Positions 11,182-22,701 of a DNA stretch of 64,000 nt are shown here, piece after piece. This DNA comes from Daucus carota subsp. sativus (taxonomy: Eukaryota; Streptophyta; Magnoliopsida; Apiales; Apiaceae), in NCBI RefSeq assembly GCF_001625215.2, contig NC_030387.2, positions 38,277,606 to 38,341,605 of the forward strand, written 5' to 3'. The position numbers and the translations under genes were made by a program. Position 1 is the stretch's first letter. Each line of letters opens with the position of its first letter. Under the pieces are notes generated by a model. The model was given only the letters and a program-made list of their open reading frames with translations. It was not told the origin of the DNA and did not search any database.

Positions 11182-14100
11182 CTACAAGATGTCCCGAAGT
11201 TTGCGCATTCCAATCTTGTGTACTAACTTCTCGAAAGAAGATGTTGGAAGTGCTTTTGTAAACAAATCTGCTGGATTTTCACATGAGCGAATTTGACAAA
11301 CATTAATATCTCCCCTCTGCTGAAGTTCGTGAGTGAAGAAGAATTTCGGATCAATGTGCTTTGTTCGATCTCCTTTAATGTAGCCTTCCCTGGTCTGAGT
11401 GATACATGCTTCATTATCTTCGTAAAGAATAGTAGGAGTTCCTTTATTAACTGAAAGACCACATGATTCTCGAATATGATGGACCAAAGACCTTAGCCAC
11501 ACACATTCCCGGCTAGTTTCATGTAGTGCCAATAATTCAGCATGATTCGAAGAAGTTGCTGCAAGAGTCTGCTTTGTAGACCTCCAAGATATTGCGGTAT
11601 CACCATATGTGAATACATAACCTGTTTGAGATCTACCTTTGTGGGGATCAGACCGATATCCAGCATCTGCATAACCAACTAATTCAATTTTTGAGTCTTT
11701 AGAATAAAACAAACCCATATCCATTGTTCCTCGAAGATATCTAAATATTTGTTTCACGCCAGTCCAATGTCTTCGAGTTGGAGCAGAACTATGTCTTGCC
11801 AAAAGGTTAACAGAAAATGCAATATCGGGACGTGTACAATTGGCAAGATACATTAGTGCACCAATGGCACTAAGATATGGTACTTCAGGACCAAGAAGTT
11901 CTTCTCTCTTTTCTCTTGGGCGAAATGGATCCTTATTCTTTTCTAAGGATCGTACAACCATAGGTGTACTCACAGGATATGCCTTATCCATAATAAACCG
12001 TTTCAGAATCTTTTCAATATATGAAGACCGGTGGATAAAGATTCCTTTAGATAAATGTTCAACTTGAAAACCAAGACAGAGTTTTGTTTTACCCAAGTCT
12101 TTCATTTCAAACTCTCTTTTCAAATATCCAATTGTCTCATGAAGTTCATTTGGGGTTCCAATGATGTTTAAATCATCAACATATACTGCGATGATAGTAA
12201 ACCCCAATTTTGTCCTTTTAATAAAAACACATGGACATATTACATTATTGGTATATCCATCTTTCAAGAGATATTCACTGAGACGATTGTACCACATACG
12301 ACCCGACTGTTTCAATCCGTATAATGATCTCTGTAATTTAATTGAGTAAATCTCTCGGGGTCTTGAACTATATGTTTCGGGCATTTTTAACCCATCAGGG
12401 ATTTTCATGTAAATGTCACTATCGAGTGATCCATACAAGTAGGCAGTTACAACATCCATTAAATTCATTCGGAGCCCTTCTAGAATTTATAAACTTATTA
12501 AAAATCTGAATGTTGTTGCATCCATTACCGGGGAATAAGTTTCTTCGTAATCGATTCCCGGTCTTTGTGAGAAGCCTTGAGCAACAAGGCGTGCCTTGTA
12601 TCTCACAATTTCACTTTTCTCATTTCTTTTACGCACAAATACCCATCTATATCCGACGGGTTTTATACCTGCAGGTGTTTGGACAATAGGTCCAAAAACT
12701 TGGCGTTTTTCAAGTGATTTCAGTTCAGCTTCAATAGCTTCTTTCCATTTTGGCCAATCATTTCTTCTTTTACATTCATAGATTGATCTAGGTTCATGAT
12801 CCTCGATTTCCTCAGAAATGTCAAGTGCAGCTGCATATGCAAATATATCATCCATGACAATTTCTTTTCTGTTCCACCTCTTTCCTGAAATGACATAATT
12901 TATCGAGATCTCTTCATTGTCAACAATTTCAGGTGTTTGATCATCTTTGGAAGACGTCTCTTCAGTGATCAATTCTACGATGTCATTTGATGTTCCAACT
13001 TTATTATCAAGTCTCCTTGTTTTTCTTGGAGTTTTATCCTTGGATCCAATAGGTCTACCACGCTTCTGGCGTGCTTTAGACTCATTTGCTAGCATGATTT
13101 TATTATCTTCTTCAGGAAGTTTAATCTTACAAGGAACATTAACAGCTGGTATATGTGACTTTGTCACATTTTTGACATCAGTAAATGAATCAGGCAATCT
13201 ATTTGCGACTTCTTGTAGGTGGATAATCTTTTGAACTTCAAGTTCACATTGATTTGTACGAGGATCATAATGAGACAGGGATACTGCATTCCACAAATTT
13301 CTTGCTTTTCTTTTTCAAATTTTGTCTTATCTCCCCCTAATGCAGGAAAAACTGTCTCATCAAATTGACAATCGGCAAATCTTGCCGTGAATAAATCACC
13401 AGTCTTGGGCTCCAAATATTTAATAATTGAGGGAGAATCAAATCCAATATATACCCCTAATCTTCTTTGGGGTCCCATTTTTGTTCGTTGGGGAGGGGAT
13501 ATTGGAACATAAACAGCACACCCAAAAATTTTCAAGTGAGAGATATTTGGTTCTTGACCATTTACCAGTTGTAGTGGGGAATATTTATGATAAGAAGTCG
13601 GTCTTAACCGAACTAAAGAAGCCGCATGTAATATTGCATGTCCCCAGGCAGTAGTTGGTAAATTTGTTCTCATAAGTAATGGTCTCGCAATTAGTTGTAG
13701 CCTTTTAATGAAAGACTCTGCAAGACCATTTTGAGTGTGTGTGTGGGCAACAGAATGCTCCACTTCAATCCCAATAGACATACAATAATCTTTAAAAGAT
13801 TGGGATGTAAATTCTCCTGCATTGTCCAATCGTATTTTCTTTATATTATAATCAGGAAATTGTGCTCGTAATCGAATTATTTGAGCAAGGAGTCGTGCAA
13901 AAGCAACATTACGAGTGGACAATAAACTAACGTGTGACCATCTTGTTGATGCATCAATGAGTACCATAAAGTACTGAAATGGCCCACTAGATGGGGTAAT
14001 TGGTCCACATATATCTCCTTGAATTCGCTCCAAAAATTTTGGGCATTCAATGGCAACTTTCACAGGAGATGGTTTTGTTATCAATTTTCCTTGAATACAA

Positions 14101-14693
14101 GCAACACATGAAAAATCTTTGGACAATGGAACAATTTTATTTTTGAGCGGATGTCCATTTGAATTTTCAATAATTCTTCGCATCATTGTTGAACCCGGAT
14201 GGCCTAAACGATCATGCCATATAATAAAATTTCTTGGGTCAACAGAACTTTTATTAATAGTCATATGTGACTCAACTGGATTTATGAAAGTATAATATAA
14301 TCCAGAATTATATGATGGGAGTTTTTCTATCACATGTTTTCTCCCTGAGACTATAGTTGTGATACATAAATATTCATTATCACGTTCATTTGTCGTCTCA
14401 ATATGATAGCCATTGTGGCGTATATCTTTAAAGCTCAGAAGATTTCTTTTTGACCGGGGGGAAAACATTGCATTTTCAATCAATAAACATGCACCATTAG
14501 GTAGCATTATACTTGCTCTTCCGGAGCCTTCAATTATATCTGATGCACCCGATATTGTATTAACATTAGCTTTGGCTAATGTTAGATGCGAAAAATATGC
14601 TTTATTTTTCAAAATTGTATGTGTTGTTGCACTATCCGCCAAACAAAATGATTCTTCATCTTTCATGTCACATAATGAAAGGCTACCGGCCAT
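11182..14693 (-). pseudogene. copia pol polyprotein (protease-integrase-RT-RNase H), disrupted
   Basis: Pol reading in three open segments. Segment 1 (14693 to about 13290) has a protease-like ADSATTHTI where copia elements usually have DSGAT, the integrase zinc region WHDRLGHPG...CVACIQGK, and the DDE core (DICGP, LDNAGEF, NGLAESFIKR). A one-base frameshift near 13290 leads to segment 2 (to 12490), containing the start of reverse transcriptase (RWVFVRKRN...RLVAQGFSQ). An in-frame TAA at 12487-12489 interrupts RT. Segment 3 (12486-11182) continues in the same frame with the catalytic YVDDLNIIG and an RNase H domain (VGYADAGYRSD). Two lesions mean no intact polyprotein can be made by normal translation. 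Confidence 0.9.
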
Positions 14694-14849
14694 ATTTCTT
14701 CAAAAGAAAAATATATAAATATTTTAGAAAATAAAATATTTGAAATAATTTAAACAGAAGGAGATTTTATAATATATACTCAAGCAATCATTTCAGAGTT
14801 CGAATGTAAATATCTTTATATTCAATAAGCAAAGCAAGGCTTTTAAATA

Positions 14850-15650
14850 TATGATTTAATTATCGCCACCATCAAATTCGGTCATCTCCACATTCACATT
14901 TTCAAAGAAATCACTAATTCTGATGTGATCCTTTAAGGCATCACATTTTTCTTTGGTTTCTCCTCATTTTTCCTCCAATTCTAGAGGTGAGCATTTTTTT
15001 TTTAATTTTATTAAAAATGGAGAAACTGTGGTAATCATGACCTCGACCATGCCCAAAACCACAATCACGGGCATGTCCATGACCACGTCAAAAGGTCTTA
15101 TTATTATTATTATTATTATTATTACAGTCATGAATAGACACAACATTCACTTCAGGGAATGGTGTTGAACCAATCGGGTTCATGGTTTTGTTCATCAAGG
15201 AGCAATACTTAAAATAAGCTCAGAATATTTTATGAATCCACGTTCACGATATTGTTGATGAAAGAGCATGTGACGGGGAATGTGGAGTTTGTTTTCTCCA
15301 ACATATCTTTATCAGTGATATTCTCGCCACACAACTTTAGTGGGGATGTAATTTTAAACATTGCAAAGTTATACTTGCTCTCACTTTTATAGTCTTGCAA
15401 GCGCAAGTGATGCCAATCATAGCGAGCCTCGGGAAGTATCACTTCCGGTTTTTTTTTTTTTTTTTTTGTGTTGTCATATTTTTCTTTCAGATCCATCCAA
15501 AGAGTGTGGATCTTTTCAAAAAAAAAATCATAGCCTTTGCTTTATCTTACTCAGAGGCCTTATTATCCTCATTTATTGTGTCACCAAGGCTCATGGCACT
15601 TAGATGGATTTCCACATCCAAAATTTATGTCAAGTAATATTTTTTTTCTT
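14850..15650 (-). pseudogene. copia gag remnant
   Basis: The clearest piece is 15496-15230: DLKEKYDN...RYDWHHLRLQDYKS...FAMFKITSPLKLCGENITD, the usual copia gag core. Upstream (about 15645-15500) another gag stretch (VEIHLSAMSLGDTI, NKASE) is broken by stop codons and appears to have lost residues. Downstream at about 15100-14870 are an RG/HG-rich stretch and a KEKCDALKDHI...FFENVNVEMTEFDGGDN tail, in other frames. The normal zinc knuckle is not recognisable. Gag is more damaged than pol. Confidence 0.8.
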
Positions 15651-15699
15651 TTTTTTTTCGGGTGACATAAAGTACATTGAACTCAAGTTTTATAAGATT

Positions 15700-16660
15700 T
15701 GATATTTCAAATACTAAAACAAATTATCTAGAGAGTAAACATCAAGGTAAGATTTTAATAAATTTATTATGTATATCACAAATAGGTCTATACTAACCAA
15801 ACATCCTATTTGTGTTAAATACCAAAAACACATACTCAAAAATCACATGCTCAAATATCTTAAATCTCCCAAATTAAGAATAATATCAAGAATAACCTCA
15901 AAACATATTAATCCAATATCATAAATCAAAGAATAGCAATTTACTCTATGATAAGGCATAATTCTATGATAAAATCAAATCTGATCAGTTTCAAAGAATG
16001 TCAATTTACTCTATGAAGACGATTTTATCTGGAAAAGTATAAAACACGAAAAACGTAGAATATTCCGAGATCTTTTCAGAATGGTAAGGCTCGTTAAAAA
16101 CGAACAAGTAACGAATTCAGAAAACGAATATTTGTGGACTGCAGATGCAAAATCAGCTTCTGATTATGATAGTATTTTGATATTTAAGACATCGAAATCA
16201 CAGAAGATCGAAATGGAGTGTAAAGACAAAACGTAGATATCGAAAAGAGGTTTCCAGAATGGTATTGCTCATGATATTTGGAAAAATATTCAATTTACTA
16301 TGAATTTTAGAAGTGACAGCATATCAACTTGAATCATACAATCAGATTACACAAAATGCAGATTTTGACATACTTACGAGCATATTTTAGAAATATGCGA
16401 AGAAGAAAAATTGTAGAGGATCAAAAGACCTTTGCAACGAATATAAGATCAATGTATTCCGATGAACAATGAACCAAATACGAAATTTATAAGACTCAAA
16501 CACATAATAAGCACATAAAAATCATACTATTTGCAAGCAAAACAAAGTAAACTACAAGAAGTGTACTTACTTGATGGGCAAAACGAAATAACAAGATTTT
16601 CGTAGAATCCTTCCACTTCTTGGATTTCCAATACCTATTTACACTATCGTGCTGATAACG
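15700..16660 (-). other. Non-coding leader between 5' LTR and gag remnant
   Basis: About 960 bp with no copia coding sequence, longer than a typical copia leader. It may be lineage-specific leader sequence or an insertion that displaced the 5' part of gag; the sequence alone does not decide. Confidence 0.4.
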
Positions 16661-16887
16661 TGTTATATAATATATACTATAAAGAGAGCAAATAGAAGAA
16701 CAAAATGACTAAGAGAATGGTGAGGATTTTCATATGATTTCAAGCAATACAAAATGCCTTTATATAGGCCCTGAGATATAGGTTACAAGTATAATGGAGG
16801 GTCAAGAGTCTCCTATTAATGAGAGTAAGTTAAAGGACAAAGTGATCCACAAGCCAAAGGTCACCTAAATAAACTAATTACATAACA
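16661..16887 (-). repeat. 5' LTR of the copia element
   Basis: 227 bp, paired with 10811-11037. The three differences noticed are A/C at the GGCCATGAG/GGCCCTGAG site, C/G in AAAGTCATCC/AAAGTGATCC, and A/C in GGTCAACTA/GGTCACCTA. High identity points to a fairly recent insertion. Confidence 0.93.
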
Positions 16888-16892
16888 TGAGC

Positions 16893-18092
16893 AGGTTTTT
16901 TATGATAAAATGAAATTTCTGGCAGCTGGCCCAGCAGGCAGGCCCAATCAACTGATCTACATTTGTGTGATGTGTAGTGGTAAAGGGAAATTATTTGTTC
17001 CTCCCACTCCCACCCTCCGAAATCATGAATTAAATTTAATAATTTATATCATAAATAAAAATTATAAATAATATATAAATTTTGGTAAATTAAATCGTGC
17101 AACGTTGTTATGAAAATATAATCAAATCATTTGTGCTGATTATATTTGACATATAAATTTTATTAATTACAATCATGCATTATTTTTTCTAAAAATATAA
17201 TAAGTATTGAAGTCACCGGTAATGACTATATTTGACATGTAAATTTTGTTAATTACAATCATGTATTATTCTTCAAAAATATAATAAATAGCGGTATTTG
17301 ACTATTTCTAGAGACCGCCAACAATATTCAACTTTATCTGTTATCATAAGAAGCCATTTTAATATATTTGCATTAACTTCATAAAATTAAAACACAACAT
17401 TTTAAAAATACAGGCAATTGTCGAAGTGAAATGTCGTACAAATTTAAAAAAATTTACATAATATTTCAGAATATTTCGTGTTGGTTTAAAATTGATGGCT
17501 AAAATGAACCTTAATATATTATGTAAGATTTGTTGAACATTTGAGACATTTTGTTTTGATATCACTGGCTATATGTTTATATTTTATAAATAACATGCTG
17601 TTATTATTTTAAATTTTAATAAATACAATATATTATTTTAATATGATAATAAATGATCTGCATCATTTTTTGATTATTTAATGTAATAAGTAGAATATAT
17701 TATTTTAATATGATATTGGCTATATTTTTTATTATCAAATTAAGTTGATCCGTTTTATTGGAAGATAATAATCATGCAAGTTTGATTAGTATATACTGTA
17801 TAATAATATTGAACATTAAATTTTCTTCCAATAAAGTCCTCTGTCGTATAAGAAAAATAAGAAGAATTACATTTCAAAATATAAGAAACGTAGAACGGAA
17901 ATTTGATGACGCACAAAATTAAGAAGAGTGGGACGGCTTTGCAGCTCAGCCCTTTGTTTGATTTATTCTGCAAAATTAGTACAACAAATTATAGCAACCC
18001 TAATTTCTTTTCCTTCATGTTTTTGGAAAGTGTTTTATTTTTAACAATCATTAGTTAAGGAATAAATAAATAAATAGAGTAAATGAAAGAAA
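16893..18092. other. AT-rich 5' flank of the 18.1 kb gene
   Basis: Spacer with two related stretches at about 17135-17195 and 17225-17290 (TATATTTGACATRTAAATTTT...AATTACAATCATG...), a local duplication. No gene seen. Confidence 0.4.
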
Positions 18093-18822
18093 ATGGCAAC
18101 ATTTGAAAATCAGGAGGGAGAAGACGATGATGAAGAAGAAAAGCAAGTAACTGAAATACCCCTTGTACCCCAAAGCTTAATCAAATCAAACCCCTCAACT
18201 CCTGATCATAATCATAATTATAATCTTAACCTTGATCTTAATCTTAATTACGTTCCTCCGGGTGAGCCTGGCAGCTCCAGCGCAATGATTAACATTTTCC
18301 CTCCGGTTAATCACGAGAATCTGCGTCCAGAATCTCCTGATCAGGCGCAGACTGATCAGGATTCCGAGGTGTCTCCGTCGTTTAGAGCTGAATTGGCTGC
18401 AGATGAAATACCGAATACCTGGAGGGATTTTGGGTTTAATTATTTGCGGTGTAAGGTTTATTGCCTTGTTTCGGGTTGGCGTATCCACTCTACGGGCTTT
18501 TGCTCTCGGGCGCTGACTGTCGGCGCGGCTGCAATGCTGGCATTGTGGTATTTTAGGGTGCAGAAGCAGCGGAGAAGGCGGATGGTCATGGTTAAAGAGA
18601 GTAGGGATCAATTGATTCGTGTGATCAAGGAGAAAGATGAGGTTTGTTTGTGTTTGGTTTAAGTTTAGAACATTGACGTGGAGGTGTTTGTTGAAATGTC
18701 ACAACTAACTAACTTATTTATAATTGGTTTTGCAGAAGATAAGCACATTGTTACGGCAAGTTGCCCAGATGAATGAGATTTTGCTGGGGTTATACACCAC
18801 CAAAGGACGGCCATCAACATAA
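18093..18822 (+). CDS. Uncharacterised plant protein with one membrane segment and coiled-coil tail
   Basis: Two exons, 18093-18641 and 18736-18822, give 211 residues. The donor GAG|GTTTGT and acceptor TTTTGCAG|AAG keep the frame. The N-terminal half is acidic and low in complexity (GEDDDEEEKQVTEIP; an N/L-rich DLNLNYVPP stretch). Near residues 141-156 a hydrophobic segment (ALTVGAAAMLALWYFRV) is followed at once by a basic run KQRRRR, fitting a cytosol-facing anchor. The C-terminal part (KESRDQLIRVIKEKDE joined to KISTLLRQVAQMNEILLG) is heptad-like and probably a short coiled coil spanning the splice junction. I do not recognise a named family; function unknown. Confidence 0.8.
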
Positions 18823-19920
18823 GCATTGCAGGATTCTGTTATTCAGCTGTTGGGGTACGCGATTCGCTTGTGTTTGAGCATGTATTAATTTTGTGCATAA
18901 TTTATATATTTGCTAAATCGCAACAAGAAGGTGAATGCAATGTGTCTGCTTTGTTGATTAATTCTTTTGTAATGCACAACTACTTGTTAGCTCAACATTT
19001 TGCTCCATTTCTCTGTATATTAGGACCCCCAATTCCGGGGGAAGTTTCAAAGATCACAATCTTGCTATTACTAATTCTCGACCTTTCAGTTGTTCCTAAA
19101 ACCCCGTATGATTGTTATAAGTAAGCAACTTTGGTTTGATATATCAGCATCATAAACCGATCAAGCTTGGTTTGATAATCATATCAGTATCGACAAGTTG
19201 AACCCTTGCCAACTAATACAAGTATATTGTATATAGCATTGTACTATAAGCATGAACACTGCAACTTTATCCATTGATGTCCCTGTGCTCGGTTTAAATA
19301 TGTATGCATCATATTCCACATGGAGAGGTTGGTTTAACACCTCCATGGTTTAATGCCTTGGGACCTTAGATAATAGCTGGTAAAACTAATTGTCTGGGAC
19401 CTTGTTGGCTTGTTGGTATGTACACTAATACTGTGAGCAATCAAACAAAATAAGAAATGTTATCTTGGTGCTCAGTTTGAGAAACTGATGTTACAAGTAA
19501 TTAAGATGTTCAAATAAATCAAAAACACTTATGAATACCGGTACCGTGTTGCAGGGTATATGAGAATTTACACCAACAACGTACTAGTATAGTTGCAAGA
19601 ACTGGTCTGTAGTTGGATGAAAATTGCTAAAAGAGATGCCAACTACGACAATGCATAATCTGTTCTAGCTACTTGAAAGAATAACTGATTCACTGAAAAT
19701 TGCTAATTGATATACAGGTATCACAACTCATATGCCGATGAGTGAATGAAAGGTTGCTCATTTCTTTGCTCATCAATAGATTAGGTCATCGTACAGTCCT
19801 GTTGCTTACACAAGAATCTCAATTTCCTAAAATTTGATGGACACATTACACGCTCTTTTTGTGCACCCATTGCTCCTATAGGCTATAGCTGACCAGAAAC
19901 ATAATACTAAAACCAAGGGT
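18823..19920. other. 3' region and intergenic spacer
   Basis: Probably includes the 3' UTR of the preceding gene. No exon, RNA gene or bounded repeat could be supported. Confidence 0.35.
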
Positions 19921-19923
19921 TTT

Positions 19924-20196
19924 GGTCCATGACAATCGATTGTCATGGAGCTCTTATGTAACACACAGCTCCATTACCATCAGATCTGTATTTCAAGGGT
20001 TGGGATTGAAACCTGTTTTCCGCGGACAGGGACTTTCCCTGTCCGCGGAAAAGAGTCCCTGTCCGCGGAAAATTACAGCGGATACTTAAAAAAACGAAGT
20101 TTTAATCTGGACCCTTGAAATAGAGATCCGACGGCCCTGGAAGTGTGTGTTAAACAACCTGTTCCTGGCAACCAATTGCCAGGGACCAGGACGCAA
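19924..20196. mobile_element. Fold-back MITE-like element with nested hairpins
   Basis: Outer arms pair imperfectly: GGTCCATGACAATCGATTG at the left against a right end reading back GGTCCCTGGCAATTGGTTGC, then ACACACAG..., GATCTGTATTTCAAGGGT against GATCTCTATTTCAAGGGT. At the centre, 20016-20052 is a perfect hairpin with 17-bp arms (TTTTCCGCGGACAGGGA) and a CTT loop, and a third copy of one arm follows at 20056-20072. Family and target duplication are not certain. Confidence 0.55.
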
Positions 20197-20696
20197 CGTA
20201 CAAAAGTATAAATGCAACAAACAAGAGTTTATGAATTGATGCTCAGAAACTTTTTAGGATGGGTGAAGGAAAAAAAGGAAAGAAGCCTGCAGTAAAGAAA
20301 GATCCCAAAATTGGCTGCCTTCCCTGCTGTTTTTTTAAAGTTGAAGCCCTGCTGTTTTTTTTAAAGTTGAAGGGGAGGATGCATGGTGGCAATTTCGGGT
20401 TTGGGTCGGGTTGTCTTACCCTGGTCCAGTTTTTGGATCAACCCGAAGCTGACCTGTTTAGTTACGGAATAATCCGAAAATGATCCAAAATTTATTAAAA
20501 ATTATATATATATATACACATATATATAATAACTTTATGAGATTGTATATGAATAAATTTATTTAAATAATATATAAATATATCATAAAATGTATGTAAT
20601 TTTTTATATAAATTTATATAATTAACATAATATCACATGTGTGTCTGTTTTCGGGTCGGGTTTCGAACCTGACGTAAAATATAAAATCCCCGATCA
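20197..20696. other. Intergenic spacer
   Basis: Contains an open stretch from 20259 (MGEGKKGKKPAVKKDPK...) with no recognisable domain, and a GGGTCGGGTT-rich piece at about 20397-20460 that looks like worn inverted-repeat DNA. No gene supported. Confidence 0.35.
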
Positions 20697-21602
20697 TCTA
20701 TACTATCTATACTATTCTATACTATAATATAATAAGCCAACATAGGTTTAATTTGTAGTCGTACAAAATTTTGGTTTGGTCATCTGTTTTATAACTACAA
20801 GTCGGTCACGTGTAGACTTCTCTTGCTCTTACAATATTAAAGAGTTTTATACCGTTCAAATTACAAACACTTGTGATGTCATACAAGATAAAAACTCCAC
20901 CATTATTCTTTTAAATATAATTTATATATAATTTATATACTATATTATAATAAACCGATATTGGTATAATTCGTAATCGTCCAAAAAATGTAATCAATTG
21001 GTAAATATAATCTGGTTAAAATCTAATTCATTAATACTATAATACTAATAAGAATTCTTTTAAATATAATTTATATATAATTTATATACTATATTATAAT
21101 AAACCGATATTGGTATAATTCGTAATCGTCCAAAAAATGTAATCAATTGGTAAATATAATCTGGTTGAAATCTAATTTATTAATACTATAATACTAATAA
21201 GATTAATCCAACATAGGTTTAATTTGTAGTCGTACAAAATTTTGGTTTGATCATCTGTTTTATAACTACAAGTCGGTCACGTGTAAACTTCTCTTACTCT
21301 TACAATATTAAAGAGTTTTATACCGTTCAAATTACAAACACTTGTGATGTCATACAAGATAAAAACTCCATCATTATTCTTTTAAATATAATTTATATAT
21401 TATTTATATACTATATTATAATAAACCGATATTGGTATAATTCGTAATCATCCAAAAAATGTAATCAGTTGGTAAATATAATCTGGTTAAAATCTAATTC
21501 ATTAATACTAAAATACTAATAAGATTATGTTAAAATTTAAATTATAATTAATAAATTACGAATTTTCATACCCGCCCGTGCTTCGCACGGGTTAAAGGCT
21601 AG
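20697..21602 (+). mobile_element. Non-autonomous Helitron with internal tandem duplication
   Basis: The 3' end has the Helitron signature: a 17-nt hairpin CCCGTGCTTCGCACGGG (21575-21591, 7-bp stem) followed by TTAAAGG and CTAG, with host T after it. The 5' end is proposed at TCTATACTATCTATAC (20697), preceded by host A, giving insertion between A and T. Inside, a stretch of about 145 bp (CTTTTAAATATAATTTATAT...) occurs three times, near 20908, 21056 and 21380. The part beginning CCAACATAGGTTTAATTTGT occurs twice, 471 bp apart. No helicase gene. Confidence 0.7.
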
Positions 21603-22701
21603 TAATTCATAATTTTTCAAGTCAGGTTCCTGTTGGGTTTCGGGTCGTGTCGGATTTTATCAGCCGCAGGAGTATTAGGCATGGATATAAAATTTGTTAT
21701 AAAACAGAAAATGACATTATATAGGAAGATCATGATGCATGAGATGGGATTTGAAAGGAATCTTATGCAAATTGCTCATCTCTCTCAAAATATCAGGGAA
21801 CATGACATGAAGAACTGTAGTTACACTCTTTTCCCTTTTTCCCCACTCTCCGTTCCAAGACTCAGAAACATATTAAGTTAATGGCACTATATAAAATAAA
21901 CAAAACTGCTCATGTTCACTCCTGCCACACACAGTCAACACCGAACACTGAAAGACTACAGTGGAAGAGCAAAAAAGAACTACAGTCACTGCTGCCTGTT
22001 CTCAAACTAACTAAAACCAATCAATGTGGAACAACGAAATGCAAATCAATTTGATCATATAGACATTTTGAGGAAACATGTGATTAAGCAATAAAGGATT
22101 GACATACAGTGAGAAAACCATGCCCAATGCATCATTTTCATTCAGTTACGCTTCTATTCATCTACTAGTCCCTGTTCAAAGAATCGATGACTAGCGGGAG
22201 AGAAATGTTACATACTATCACTATGCAATTAGTGAGAGCGAGTCATTGGCAGATACATAACTTTGACATACTAAATTACTAATGATGCACTAAAGAGCTG
22301 AAATTCATGGAAAACCTGTAGTTTAAGTTATGTACTCTCTTCATATACAATATACAGGTTCAAAGTTATTTCCTACTAAATGACGCTAGAATGACTTCTG
22401 TACAACAATTGAAGAGTAGGCTGACATCAGACGCCTTTAACAGGAAAATGCTATTAATGTAATATCTAGAAACAATTTGAGCCAAACTGATGAACGTAAT
22501 TTCTTTCTATACATTTCTCATTACGTTTTATTAACAAATATTTCTATATAAGCTAATTTGTAAACAAACAATTACTTATATCCTTAATTCAAAGCAAAAA
22601 AACATAAAGAACAAACTTTGACTGTATTAAAAGTAAATTCTGAAGGTGAATAAATGTAATAGATTACCTAAGATAATCTTTGGTCGAAGATAGCTTACAA
22701 G
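21603..22701. other. Intergenic spacer and probable 3' UTR of the XXT5-like gene
   Basis: No exon detected. The right-hand part just before 22702 is likely 3' UTR of the minus-strand glycosyltransferase. Confidence 0.4.

Larger units (their letters stand above)
10811..16887 (-). mobile_element. Ty1/copia LTR retrotransposon, complete but with broken genes
   Basis: Element of 6077 bp, coding strand minus. LTRs of 227 bp at 10811-11037 (3' LTR) and 16661-16887 (5' LTR) both run TG...CA and differ at only three positions by eye. The flanking 5-bp target duplication TGAGC is perfect (10806-10810 and 16888-16892). A purine tract reading AAGGGGGAG on the minus strand abuts the 3' LTR at 11038-11050. 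Next to the 5' LTR, minus-strand CGTTATCAGCACG sits at the primer-binding-site position and resembles initiator-Met tRNA PBS sequences only in part. Domain order gag, protease, integrase, reverse transcriptase, RNase H is the copia order. Confidence 0.95.

Noticed and set aside
18195-18611. 138-codon frame antisense to the 18.1 kb gene
   Set aside because: Shadow of the plus-strand exon, whose splice junction and downstream exon support the plus strand.
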